Of a stretch of DNA of 64,000 nt, positions 52,557-62,848 are shown piece by piece. A program made the position numbers and the translations under genes. The stretch comes from Streptomyces anulatus (GTDB lineage: Bacteria; Actinomycetota; Actinomycetes; Streptomycetales; Streptomycetaceae): contig NZ_BMVK01000011.1 of NCBI RefSeq assembly GCF_014650675.1, positions 1 through 64,000 on the forward strand. Reading direction: 5' to 3'. How positions within the stretch are numbered: position 1 is the first letter of the stretch; each line of letters opens with the position of its first letter. The notes under the pieces were generated by a model. That model ran no database searches, was not told where the DNA came from, and saw only the letters and a list, made by a program, of their open reading frames with translations.

Positions 52557-53678
52557 TCAGCCCGCGCTGAGGCGGGCGCTCAGCCACTCCAGGGCCGGCG
52601 GGATCTCCCGCCGCCAGGTGGTGAAGTTGTGCCCGCCGCTGTCGAGCACGATGGAGGACACCTTCGCGGGCGCCTTCACCTTCTCGATGAACTCCATCGT
52701 GCTCCCGAGGTTGTCCTCGCCCTCCCGGGACGTCGTCACCAGGAACGAACCGCCGGACGGGGGCCGGTTCTCCAGGGTCCACATCAGGTCGGCCCGGTCG
52801 CGCAGCTCCTCGTTCCCGTGGAACAGGTCGCCCGTCGTCGGGTCCTCGGCCGCCCTGTAGTACGCGGAGAGCCCGGCGCTCGCCGCGTACCGCTCCGGGT
52901 GGTGCAGCCCGATCTTCAACGCGCAGTAGCCGCCGGTCGAGTTGCCGATGATGCCCCAGTTGCGGGCCTTTTTCCCGACCCGGTAGGACCCCGCGATCGC
53001 CTCCGGGAGGTCCTTCGCGAAGAACGTCTCGGTCCGCGGGCCCCCGGGGACGTCCACGCACTCGGTGTCCCGGGGCGGCGCGACCGTCGGCCGCAGCATC
53101 ACCAGGATCATCGGCCGGGCCTTCCCCGCCTTCACCCGGTCATGCGCCGTCTGCGGGTAGCGCAACCCCTTCAGCAGGTTCTCCGCCGTGCCCGGGTAGC
53201 CGGTGAGGACCACGGCCGCCGGGAACGTCCGCCCGGCGTACGCCGCCCGGAAGTACTCCGGCGGCAGATAGACGTAAGCCGGGGACTCGATGCCCGAGGT
53301 CCGCCCGGAGACGACCACCTGGTCGATCCGCCCGCCGACCGAGGGCACCCGGCCGCCCGGCACGTCCGGGTGCCGGGTGCCGATCCGCGCCATGTGCCGC
53401 GAGCCGGACCCGTTCCCCGCGTGGTCGGTGACCACACCGAGTTCCTGCTGCCGGCCGAAGAGGTCGGCCCACGACCCGTAGAAGAGGAACGCGTTGTTGG
53501 CCGCCAGACCCACCGCGGCGAACAGCGTCAGCTGGGTCGCCAGCAGCAGCCCGACCCGGCCCGACACCGCGGCCGCTCCGGGCCGGGCCAGACGCGGCCA
53601 GAGCCCGACCGTGGCGGCGAACAGCGCGACGGCGACTGCCGCCACGACCGCCAGGACTGCGGTGCTGGTGAGACCCAT
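52557..53678 (-). CDS. Membrane-anchored alpha/beta-hydrolase (esterase D/Ag85-like)
   Basis: The 373-residue protein has two N-terminal membrane spans (~5-25 and ~38-60) and an extracytoplasmic esterase domain of the esterase D/mycolyl-transferase-like family. The nucleophile Ser is in WGIIGNSTGGYCALKIGL (GNSTGG); the histidine is in LDSGGHNFTTW near the end and an oxyanion-side motif is VVLTGYPGTAENLL. ATG 53678 follows GGAGAAAG. It diverges from the MprF-like gene, so shared envelope stress control is plausible. Confidence 0.88.
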   Translation of the reverse strand: MGLTSTAVLAVVAAVAVALFAATVGLWPRLARPGAAAVSGRVGLLLATQLTLFAAVGLAANNAFLFYGSWADLFGRQQELGVVTDHAGNGSGSRHMARIGTRHPDVPGGRVPSVGGRIDQVVVSGRTSGIESPAYVYLPPEYFRAAYAGRTFPAAVVLTGYPGTAENLLKGLRYPQTAHDRVKAGKARPMILVMLRPTVAPPRDTECVDVPGGPRTETFFAKDLPEAIAGSYRVGKKARNWGIIGNSTGGYCALKIGLHHPERYAASAGLSAYYRAAEDPTTGDLFHGNEELRDRADLMWTLENRPPSGGSFLVTTSREGEDNLGSTMEFIEKVKAPAKVSSIVLDSGGHNFTTWRREIPPALEWLSARLSAG

Positions 53679-53741
53679 GAGCGTGCTTTCTCCGTGATTC
53701 CTTACGCGGGCCGGATACGGGAAATTTCCGGAATGTGGGTG

Positions 53742-53765
53742 AACCCGCGCTCCACAACCCACGTC
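53742..53765 (+). promoter_or_regulatory. Candidate ECF (SigE-type) promoter for the MprF-like gene
   Basis: AAC (53742-53744), 17 nt, then CGTC (53762-53765) matches the core recognised by Streptomyces SigE-like ECF factors. A start point near 53772 would leave a 65-70 nt leader before ATG 53839. Confidence 0.4.
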
Positions 53766-53838
53766 CTAGAGGGCGCACATCGTCCGTGGGGCTCCGGCCG
53801 GCGGACTCAAGGAATCTCTCGCGAAGCCACGGGAAGCG

Positions 53839-55668
53839 ATGTCTGTCACGCTAGATGGGGATAATTCGGTGTCGGTTCCGCAGCGCGTCCGCCGGTTGCT
53901 CCACGGGCCGCGCCCCGAATCCGTACCGGCGCTCGTCGGCAGCGCCTGCACCGTCGTCGGACTGATCGACGTCGCCGCCGGGGTCTTCCCCCGCTTCCGG
54001 CACAGCCGGATGCACACCCTCGCCGAGGTGCTCCCCGGGGCTCTCGGGCCGTTCGCCGCCGCGCTCTCGCTCAGCGTCGGCATGCTGCTGCTCCTGCTCG
54101 CACACGGGCTGAAGCGGCACAAGCGGCGGGCCTGGCGCGCGGCGGTGATCCTGCTGCCCGCGGGGGCCGTGGCCCAGTTCACCTACCGCCACTCGATCGT
54201 CGGGGTGCTCGTCTCACTGGCGCTCTGCTGGCTGCTGGTGCGCCACCGGGACCAGTTCCGGGCGCTGCCCGACCCCCGCAGCCGCTGGCGCGCCCTCGCC
54301 AACTTCGTCCTGCTCGGAGCCGGTTCGCTGGGACTCGGGCTGATCATCGTGAGCGTCCACCCCGGCCGGGTCGTCGGCGACCCGTCCATCGCCGACCGCC
54401 TCCAGCACGTGCTGTACGGCCTGTTCGGCGTCGAGGGGCCCGTCGACTACGCCGGGCGCACCGGCTGGACCGTGGCCTACTCGCTGGGCGCGCTCGGCCT
54501 GCTCACCGCCGTCACCACCATCTACCTCGCCTTCCGCCCCGAACACCCGGCCGCCCGCCTCACCGAGGACGACGAGAGCCGGCTGCGCGCCCTGCTGGAG
54601 CGGCACGGCGGCCGGGACTCGCTCGGCCACTTCGCGCTCCGCCGCGACAAGGGCGTCGTCTTCTCCCCCAGCGGCAAGGCCGCCGTCTGCTACCGGGTCG
54701 TCTCCGGGGTGATGCTGGCCGGCGGCGACCCCATCGGTGACGTGGAGGCCTGGCCGGGCGCGATCGAACGCTTCATGGACGAGGCGCAGGCGCACTCCTG
54801 GACCCCCGCCGTGATGGGCTGCAGCGAGACCGGCGGCCAGGTCTGGACCCGCGAGACCGGACTCACCGCCCTCGAACTGGGCGACGAGGCGGTGGTGGAC
54901 ACAGCGGATTTCTCCCTCGCCGGACGGGCCATGCGGAACGTGCGCCAGATGGTCAAGCGCATCGAACGGAACGGCTACGAGACCCGGGTCCGGCGGGCAC
55001 GTGACATCGGCGACACCGAGCTGGACCGGATCCGCCGCGCCGCCGCCGACTGGCGCGGCACCGACACCGAGCGCGGCTTCTCCATGGCGCTGGGCCGGAT
55101 CGGCGACCCGGCCGACGGCGACTGCGTGATCGCCACCGCCCACCTGCCCGGCTCCGGTACGGAGGACTCCCCGAACGGCGACCTGAAGGCGGTCCTCCAC
55201 TTCGTCCCCTGGGGGCGCGACGGCATGTCCCTGGAGCTGATGCGCCGCGACCGCTCGGCCGACCCCGGCATGAACGAGCTCCTGATCGTCGCCTCGCTCC
55301 AGGCCGCCGAGAAGCTCGGCGTCACCCGGGTCTCACTGAACTTCGCCATGTTCCGCTCCGCGCTGGCCCGCGGCGAGCGGCTCGGCGCGGGCCCGGTCCT
55401 GCGCTGCTGGCGCGGGCTGCTGATCTTCCTCTCCCGCTGGTTCCAGATCGAGTCGCTGTACAAGTTCAACGCCAAGTTCAAGCCCCGCTGGGAGCCCCGC
55501 TTCGTGGTCTTCCGCACCAGCCGCGACCTGCCCCGCATCGGGATCGCGGCGATGCGGGCGGAGGGCTTCGTGAACCTCTCGCTGCCCCGCCCGTTCCGCC
55601 GCGGCCGCCCGCGCCCGTGCGGCCACACGCTCCCCGCCGCCCAGGAGCACGGGGTACGCGCGGCGTGA
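53839..55668 (+). CDS. MprF-like phosphatidylglycerol aminoacyl-transferase
   Basis: The 609-residue protein has an N-terminal membrane part of about six spans (to ~225) and a C-terminal DUF2156/LPG-synthase GNAT-type domain (about 245-580). Family motifs include DKGVVFSPSGKAAVCYRVVSG (split), AGGDPIGD, FSLAGRAMRNVRQMVKRIER and MNELLIVASLQAAEKLG. MprF enzymes move lysine or alanine from tRNA to phosphatidylglycerol, reducing surface charge and antibiotic binding. The flippase half is shorter than in Staphylococcus MprF. In S. coelicolor the gene at this position has been linked to SigE. ATG follows GGAAG. Confidence 0.9.
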   Translation: MSVTLDGDNSVSVPQRVRRLLHGPRPESVPALVGSACTVVGLIDVAAGVFPRFRHSRMHTLAEVLPGALGPFAAALSLSVGMLLLLLAHGLKRHKRRAWRAAVILLPAGAVAQFTYRHSIVGVLVSLALCWLLVRHRDQFRALPDPRSRWRALANFVLLGAGSLGLGLIIVSVHPGRVVGDPSIADRLQHVLYGLFGVEGPVDYAGRTGWTVAYSLGALGLLTAVTTIYLAFRPEHPAARLTEDDESRLRALLERHGGRDSLGHFALRRDKGVVFSPSGKAAVCYRVVSGVMLAGGDPIGDVEAWPGAIERFMDEAQAHSWTPAVMGCSETGGQVWTRETGLTALELGDEAVVDTADFSLAGRAMRNVRQMVKRIERNGYETRVRRARDIGDTELDRIRRAAADWRGTDTERGFSMALGRIGDPADGDCVIATAHLPGSGTEDSPNGDLKAVLHFVPWGRDGMSLELMRRDRSADPGMNELLIVASLQAAEKLGVTRVSLNFAMFRSALARGERLGAGPVLRCWRGLLIFLSRWFQIESLYKFNAKFKPRWEPRFVVFRTSRDLPRIGIAAMRAEGFVNLSLPRPFRRGRPRPCGHTLPAAQEHGVRAA

Positions 55669-55698
55669 CGGGCGGCGGGACGGGCCTAGGCTGGTGGT

Positions 55699-56559
55699 AT
55701 GAGTACGACACGCACGCGGGGCACGGTCCGAGGACTGCCGGAGTGGGACCGCTGCGCGGTCATGGGCGTCGTCAACGTGACGCCCGACTCCTTCTCCGAC
55801 GGCGGCCGCTGGTTCGACACCACGGCCGCGGTCAAGCACGGTCTGCACCTGGTGTCCGAGGGCGCGGACCTGGTGGACGTGGGCGGTGAGTCGACCCGCC
55901 CCGGCGCCAGCCGGGTGGACGAGGCCGAGGAGCTGCGCCGGGTCGTCCCGGTCGTGCGAGGGCTGGCCTCCGAGGGCGTCACCGTCTCCGTGGACACCAT
56001 GCGCGCCCGCGTCGCCGAGCAGGCCGTCGCCGCCGGGGCCGTCCTGGTCAACGACGTCAGCGGCGGCCTCGCCGACCCGGACATGATCCCGGCCGTCGCC
56101 GCCGCCGAGGTCCCGTTCGTCGTGATGCACTGGCGCGGCTTCAGCGAGTCGATGAACAGCCGCGCGGTGTACGAGGACGTGGTCGCCGAGGTCCTCGACG
56201 AGCTGCGGCAGCGGATGGACGCGGTGATCGCGGGCGGCGTCGCCCCCGAGCGCATCGTGATCGACCCCGGCCTCGGCTTCGCGAAGGACGCCGCCCACGA
56301 TCTGTCGCTCGTCGCGCACCTGGCCGAGCTGCGCACCCTGGGCCGCCCGCTGCTGGTGGCCGCCTCCCGCAAACGTTTCCTCGGGCACGTCCTGGCCGGG
56401 CCGGGCTCGGCCCCGCCGCCCGCCCGCGAACGCGACGCGGCGACCGCGGCCGTCTCCGCGCTGTCCGCGTCGGCCGGAGCCTGGGCGGTCCGGGTCCACG
56501 AGGTACGGGCCACCGCCGACGCCGTCCGCGTGGCCCGCGCGGTCGAGGGAGCCGCGTGA
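55699..56559 (+). CDS. folP: Dihydropteroate synthase
   Basis: Condenses pterin pyrophosphate with p-aminobenzoate; target of sulfonamides. The 286-residue product has signature 1 (VMGVVNVTPDSFSDGGRW), DVGGESTRPGA, SVDTMRARVAE and the C-terminal ASRKRFLGHVL. It begins the rightward folate operon folP, NTF2-like, folB, folK, DUF3180. Its TGA overlaps the next GTG. Confidence 0.97.
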   Translation: MSTTRTRGTVRGLPEWDRCAVMGVVNVTPDSFSDGGRWFDTTAAVKHGLHLVSEGADLVDVGGESTRPGASRVDEAEELRRVVPVVRGLASEGVTVSVDTMRARVAEQAVAAGAVLVNDVSGGLADPDMIPAVAAAEVPFVVMHWRGFSESMNSRAVYEDVVAEVLDELRQRMDAVIAGGVAPERIVIDPGLGFAKDAAHDLSLVAHLAELRTLGRPLLVAASRKRFLGHVLAGPGSAPPPARERDAATAAVSALSASAGAWAVRVHEVRATADAVRVARAVEGAA

Positions 56560-57029
56560 ACGAGGAACACGCACAGGCCGCCGCCGACATCGCGGAGGTC
56601 GAAGCGGCCAACACCGCCTTCTACGAGGCGCTGGAACGCGGCGACTACGACGAGCTCTCCGGCCGGTGGCTGCCGGGCGAGGACCTCACCGTCTCCTGCG
56701 TCCACCCCGGCTGGCCGGTCCTCACGGGCCGGGGCGACGTGCTGCGCAGCTACGCCCTGATCATGGCGAACACGGAGTACATCCAGTTCTTCCTCACCGA
56801 CGTCAACGTCTCGATGACCGGCGACACCGCGCTGGTCACCTGCACCGAGAACATCCTCAGCGGGGGTCCCGCCGAGGAGGGCAACGCGCTGGGCCCGCTC
56901 GTGGGCCAGCTGGTCGTCGCCACGAACGTGTTCCGGCGCACCGCCGACGGCTGGAAACTCTGGTCCCACCACGGGTCGCCCGTCCTGACCGATTCCGATG
57001 AGGACGACGACGAGGAAACACCCTCCTGA
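56556..57029 (+). CDS. NTF2-like (SnoaL/DUF4440) protein in the folate operon
   Basis: A 157-residue protein of the cone-shaped NTF2-like fold (AANTAFYEALERGDYDELSGRW split, then FRRTADGWKLWSHHGSPV). Members are small-molecule binding proteins or isomerases. GTG start overlaps the folP stop by 4 nt, and folB follows after 190 nt. Co-occurrence with folP suggests a folate-related or housekeeping part, but no reaction is known. Confidence 0.85.
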   Translation: MNEEHAQAAADIAEVEAANTAFYEALERGDYDELSGRWLPGEDLTVSCVHPGWPVLTGRGDVLRSYALIMANTEYIQFFLTDVNVSMTGDTALVTCTENILSGGPAEEGNALGPLVGQLVVATNVFRRTADGWKLWSHHGSPVLTDSDEDDDEETPS

Positions 57030-57219
57030 GTGGGTACGGGACCGGTAGGGATTGGAACCGATGACCACCGGGTATGGGCGGCTACCAGCCCGGTGAGGCG
57101 CTGTCCATGGCCCCCACGGGCGAGCACTGTCGGTGCTCGCAGGTAGATTCGAAAGAAGGCACCTCGCCGCCCGCACGCGGCCGGGTGCCTCTCGACCAAC
57201 GACAGCAGGAGTGATTCGC
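57030..57219 (+). other. Structured leader between the NTF2-like gene and folB
   Basis: Hairpin GCGAGCAC/GTGCTCGC (57120-57127 with 57133-57140) and a further GGCACC/GGTGCC pairing around 57158-57190 precede folB. TAGATT near 57143 could be a -10. A short frame from 57074 (starting MGGYQPGEAL) runs to the folB start but has no further support. A tRNA-like T-arm impression on the minus strand was rejected. Confidence 0.4.
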
Positions 57220-57579
57220 GTGGATCGTGTCGCGCTGCGCGGCCTCAAGGCCCGTGGGCACCACGGTGTCTTCCCCCGGGAACGGGAAGAGGGCCAGACC
57301 TTCATCGTCGACCTGGTGCTCGGCCTCGACACCCGTCCCGCGGCAGCCACCGACGACCTGGCCCGCACCGTGCACTACGGCGTGGTGGCCGAGGAGGTCG
57401 TCGACGTGGTGACCGGCGAACCGGTGGATCTGATCGAGACGCTCGCCGAGCGCATCGCCCAGCAGTGCCTGAAGCACGAAGGCGTCCTGGAGGTCGAGGT
57501 GGTGGTGCACAAGCCGGACGCACCGATCACCGTCCCCTTCGACGACGTGACCATCACCATCACCCGGAGCCGATCATGA
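57220..57579 (+). CDS. folB: Dihydroneopterin aldolase
   Basis: Cleaves dihydroneopterin to 6-hydroxymethyl-dihydropterin. The 119-residue product is normal size with VALRGLKARGHHGVFPREREEG (split; substrate-binding region), VHYGVVAEEVVDVV and the catalytic-lysine region VVVHKPDAPI. GTG 57220 is chosen because AGGAG lies eight bases upstream; GTG 57211 overlaps that site. Its TGA overlaps folK (ATGA). Confidence 0.96.
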   Translation: MDRVALRGLKARGHHGVFPREREEGQTFIVDLVLGLDTRPAAATDDLARTVHYGVVAEEVVDVVTGEPVDLIETLAERIAQQCLKHEGVLEVEVVVHKPDAPITVPFDDVTITITRSRS

Positions 57580-58187
57580 CTGCATTTTCCACCGAAGGGC
57601 AGAGCGACCCGACCGTACAGCCGGTTCCGACCGCCGTCGTCCGACAGGTCGACGCCGCCGACGTCACGCTCTCCAACCCCAAGATGGCCGTGATCTCCCT
57701 CGGCTCCAACCTGGGCAACCGGCTGGAGACCCTCCAGGGGGCCGTCGACGCCCTGGAGGACACCCCGGGCCTCCGGGTCAAAGCCGTCTCCCCGGTGTAC
57801 GAGACGGAGCCCTGGGGCGTCGAGGCGGACTCCCAGCCCTCGTACTTCAACGCCGTCATCCTCGTGAAGACGACGCTGCCCCCCGCCTCCCTGCTGGAGC
57901 GCGGCCAGGCCGTGGAGGAGGCCTTCGACCGGGTCCGCGAGGAGCGCTGGGGTCCGCGCACCATCGACGTCGACATCGTGGCGTACGCCGACGTCCTCTC
58001 CGACGACCCGGTGCTCACGCTCCCCCACCCGCGCGCCCACGAGCGGGCCTTCGTCCTCGCCCCCTGGCACGACATCGACCCCGAGGCGCAGCTGCCCGGC
58101 GCCGGCCCGGTGGCCCAGCTCCTCGCCGGGGTCGGCCGCGACAGCGTCCTGCCCCGCGCCGACCTGGAACTGCGCCTGCCGGAGTAA
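57576..58187 (+). CDS. folK: 6-hydroxymethyl-dihydropterin pyrophosphokinase (HPPK)
   Basis: Transfers pyrophosphate from ATP to the pterin ahead of FolP. The 203-residue protein has a ~35-residue N-terminal extension, then AVISLGSNLGNRLETLQ, VSPVYETEPWGV, RWGPRTIDVDIVAY (signature) and LPHPRAHERAFVLAPW. The extension is typical in Streptomyces. ATGA-coupled to folB. Confidence 0.97.
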   Translation: MTAFSTEGQSDPTVQPVPTAVVRQVDAADVTLSNPKMAVISLGSNLGNRLETLQGAVDALEDTPGLRVKAVSPVYETEPWGVEADSQPSYFNAVILVKTTLPPASLLERGQAVEEAFDRVREERWGPRTIDVDIVAYADVLSDDPVLTLPHPRAHERAFVLAPWHDIDPEAQLPGAGPVAQLLAGVGRDSVLPRADLELRLPE

Positions 58188-58261
58188 TCGTTAGGCTCGA
58201 CGGACGGTGGTCCGGCGCACGGCCGGACCGGGCACAGGCGGCGCGAAGGGCGGCTCACTCG

Positions 58262-58750
58262 GTGAAGCAACTACGGCTCGGGGTACTGGCGGGCCTCTTC
58301 GCCGCCGCCGGTGTCCTCTCCTGGGGCGGGGCCCGCCTCTGGGACGCCTTCGGCACCCTGCCGAGCGTCCCGCTGGCCGCGTCGATCGTGCTCGCCGTGA
58401 TCGCGGCGATCCTCCTCGCGACCGCCCTCTCCACCCGCACCCGCCTCCGCGCCCAGCGCGAGCGCCGCCCCGGCGCCAAGGGCGTCGAGCCCCTGTTCGC
58501 GGCCCGCGCGGTCGTCTTCGGCCAGGCGAGCGCCCTGGTCGCCGCCCTGGTCGCCGGCATGTACGGCGGCACCGGCGTCTTCCTGCTGAGCTACCTCGAC
58601 ATCCCGCCCCGCCGCGACCAGGCCATCTACGCGGGCGCGGCGGTGGTGGCCGGCATCGCGGTCATCGCGGCCGCGCTCTTCCTGGAACGCGTCTGCCGCC
58701 TCCCGGAGAACGGCAACGACCACGACGGCACGGGCGCGGCAGCCGCGTAG
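58262..58750 (+). CDS. DUF3180 membrane protein
   Basis: A 162-residue integral membrane protein of the actinobacterial DUF3180 family with four spans (about 5-25, 38-56, 86-104, 118-140) and a polar tail. It regularly follows folK in Streptomyces and mycobacteria-type genomes; function unknown. GTG start, 74 nt after folK. It is the last gene of the rightward folate operon. Confidence 0.88.
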   Translation: MKQLRLGVLAGLFAAAGVLSWGGARLWDAFGTLPSVPLAASIVLAVIAAILLATALSTRTRLRAQRERRPGAKGVEPLFAARAVVFGQASALVAALVAGMYGGTGVFLLSYLDIPPRRDQAIYAGAAVVAGIAVIAAALFLERVCRLPENGNDHDGTGAAAA

Positions 58751-58768
58751 GGCGGTCGCCCGGTCCAC

Positions 58769-59758
58769 TCACTCCGCCGCGCGGACCAGATGCCCGTTCA
58801 CCAGGAACGTGGGATGCGGCCGGAGCCGGTACCGGTACAGGGTGAACGGCTTGCCGGGCGCGGTGCGGGGCCGGACGGCCTCGACCGTCACCCAGTTCGA
58901 TTCCACCGGTTCGGCGTCATGATGCTCCGGACGGAAGGTGCCTCGGGCCGCCCAGCGGTCCACCACGGTCAGATGCGAGGCCAGGCCCTTCCTGGCGGGA
59001 GTGAATCGCGCGCCGATGATCGCGGCCAGGTCGACGAGGAACGGCACGTTGGCACTGACCAGAGTGCGACCGGCCCAGTGCTTGGCCCGGCACCCGTCAC
59101 CGTCCGCGTACCCGTCCAGGAAGCCGTCGAAGACCTCGCGGTCCCGGAGCACAACGCGAGGGAAGGACTGCCTCATGTGATGCGCGTCGCCGCCCGCGTA
59201 CTGTCGCAGCGCGTCGGCAAGGTAGGAGGACACCACGCGCACGCGGAATCCGGGAATGTCCCGGCCCAGGTACCCGGAGGGCCGCGTCACGGGCTGGGGC
59301 CGTGCATCCAGCCCCGTCGCCTCGTTGAGGCTACGTGCGTAGCGGGAGGCGAACGCTTCGTCGTTCACGACGAGTGAGACGTAGTTCCTTCCCACCGTGC
59401 CGTCCGCACAGGTGGCGCCGACGAAGTAGCCGAAGGCGTATCCCACCCGGAACGTGAGCCGCTCGCGGCAGAGCTTGCGGGCGTGGGTCCGGATGACGGT
59501 CCTGCCTGCGGCGTCCTCGGCACGGACCCAGCCGTCCGAGGTGACCAACGGGAGGTCGGTGGCCACCATGAACGCTGCGTGGCCGGTGACGACCTCCACG
59601 GCGGTACGCGCCTTTGCCGCCATAACGTGCGTGACGGTGGTCTGCGCCGTACGGAGGCCGTCCAGCGTCCACAGCCTGGTGCCGACAGCTATGTCCCGGG
59701 CCCGGAGGCGCCCTCCCACCGCGTTGACGGTCTGCTTGCTCGGTAACCCGTAGCTCAT
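58769..59758 (-). CDS. Free-standing intein-like LAGLIDADG homing endonuclease
   Basis: A 329-residue protein with a degenerate Hint frame and an endonuclease core but no host sequence. Hint blocks are recognisable (VGTRLWTLDG near 26-34; TGHAAFMVATDLPLVTSDGW in part near 58-77; block F-like TLYRYRL...FLVNGHLV at 306-325). The starting Cys/Ser and the terminal His-Asn are missing, so splicing is not expected. Two LAGLIDADG-type motifs, FGYFVGATCADG (109-120) and FLDGYADGDG (213-222), flank the DNA-binding regions. GC is lower than in neighbours. The RBS GAGGAG is six bases from the ATG but is buried in the hairpin at 59763-59800. Inserted downstream of folE. Confidence 0.82.
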   Translation of the reverse strand: MSYGLPSKQTVNAVGGRLRARDIAVGTRLWTLDGLRTAQTTVTHVMAAKARTAVEVVTGHAAFMVATDLPLVTSDGWVRAEDAAGRTVIRTHARKLCRERLTFRVGYAFGYFVGATCADGTVGRNYVSLVVNDEAFASRYARSLNEATGLDARPQPVTRPSGYLGRDIPGFRVRVVSSYLADALRQYAGGDAHHMRQSFPRVVLRDREVFDGFLDGYADGDGCRAKHWAGRTLVSANVPFLVDLAAIIGARFTPARKGLASHLTVVDRWAARGTFRPEHHDAEPVESNWVTVEAVRPRTAPGKPFTLYRYRLRPHPTFLVNGHLVRAAE

Positions 59759-59762
59759 GCGG

Positions 59763-59800
59763 CGCTCCTCGGCCTGCTCACCATCACAGGCCGAGGAGCG
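59763..59800 (-). terminator. folE terminator that also hides the endonuclease RBS
   Basis: A 14-bp perfect stem (59763-59776 with 59787-59800) and 10-nt loop follows the folE stop by 25 nt. The arm near the endonuclease gene holds GAGGAG, six bases before its ATG at 59758. Any transcript running in from folE would have that ribosome site paired. Confidence 0.8.
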
Positions 59801-59825
59801 TATCGGGCACCACTGACATACGGGG

Positions 59826-60431
59826 CTAGCGCGCCAATATGAGGCTCATCGCCTCGGCCCGGGTCGAGGCGTCACGCAGCTGACCGCGAACGGCCGACGT
59901 CGTGGTCTTCGCTCCGGGCTTGCGGATGCCTCGGACCGACATGCACATGTGCTCAGCCTCGATCACCACGATCGCTCCCCGGGCCTCCAGAATCCGCATG
60001 AGCGAGTCCGCCACCTGCGTGGTCAGGCGTTCCTGTACCTGGGGCCTGCGGGCGAAGACGTCCACCAGACGGGCCAGCTTCGACAGGCCGGTGATCTTGC
60101 CCGAATCGGCCGGGATGTAGCCGACGTGCGCGACACCGTGGAAGGGCAGGAGATGGTGTTCGCAGAGCGACATGATCTCGATGTCCTTCACCAGCACCAT
60201 CTCGTCGTGCCCGAGATCGAAGGTCGTGGTCAGTACGTCCTCGGGTTCCTGGCGCAGGCCGGCCAGAATCTCCTTGTACGCCCGCGCGACCCGCCCCGGC
60301 GTCTCCCGCAGGCCCTCGCGGTCCGGGTCCTCTCCGACGGCGATCAGCAGTTCGCGTACGGCCGCCTCGGCCCGCTTCTCGTCGAACTCGCCGATCGAAC
60401 CCTGGCCGTCCAGCGTCACCGGGTCGGTCAT
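59826..60431 (-). CDS. folE: GTP cyclohydrolase I
   Basis: Opens the folate pathway, GTP to dihydroneopterin triphosphate; zinc enzyme. The 201-residue product shows zinc and catalytic motifs SLCEHHLLPFHGVAHVGYIP (Cys/His ligands) and EAEHMCMSVRGIRKPGA. ATG 60431 follows GAGG; an N-terminal extension in the frame up to 60512 is unsupported. It converges with the folP operon. Confidence 0.97.
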   Translation of the reverse strand: MTDPVTLDGQGSIGEFDEKRAEAAVRELLIAVGEDPDREGLRETPGRVARAYKEILAGLRQEPEDVLTTTFDLGHDEMVLVKDIEIMSLCEHHLLPFHGVAHVGYIPADSGKITGLSKLARLVDVFARRPQVQERLTTQVADSLMRILEARGAIVVIEAEHMCMSVRGIRKPGAKTTTSAVRGQLRDASTRAEAMSLILAR

Positions 60432-60499
60432 CTGTGCCTCGTTCCTCTGTGCTGTCCCGTGCGCGGGTTCGCGCTCAGACCTCGCAGGCATACGAAAAA

Positions 60500-60536
60500 G
60501 CCGCGCCCCCACAGGCTAAAACCTGGGGGGCGCGGC
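60500..60536 (-). terminator. Rho-independent terminator of ftsH
   Basis: An 11-bp GC stem (60500-60510 with 60526-60536), extended by CAGG/CCTG, is followed on the minus strand by TTTTT. This is the clearest canonical terminator in the window. It lies between ftsH and folE. Confidence 0.9.
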
Positions 60537-60595
60537 ATCCATTCCGGGACCGGGTCGGCTCCCGTGACGGGGGTCTCACCGGATTCGGTCCGGGA

Positions 60596-62653
<2,058 letters not shown>

Positions 62654-62702
62654 CCATACGGAGCGAAGACGCCCCGTCCCTCCTGCCCGTAGGTAAATGC
62701 TG

Positions 62703-62733
62703 CTGTTTGAAAAGACTGTTTGAAAAGACTGTT
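62703..62733. repeat. 13-nt tandem repeat upstream of ftsH
   Basis: CTGTTTGAAAAGA occurs at 62703-62715 and 62716-62728, followed by CTGTTC. It is an AT-rich island 50-80 nt upstream of the ftsH start and may be part of the promoter or a regulator site. Confidence 0.7.
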
Positions 62734-62848
62734 CTTCGGACGGTACCCCAGCATCGTCACCCGCGACTGCCGGGTTCGGCGGAGAAACCTGCTTTCGCAG
62801 CTTCAACGGCCCGAGGGCAGTGAGGGTTCCCCAGCGGGTCGGCCGGGG

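Noticed and set aside
57040..57110. tRNA-like T-arm (GGTTCCAATCC) on the minus strand before folB
   Set aside because: The T-stem does not pair fully, no acceptor stem or anticodon arm can be built, and it lies inside a folate operon leader.
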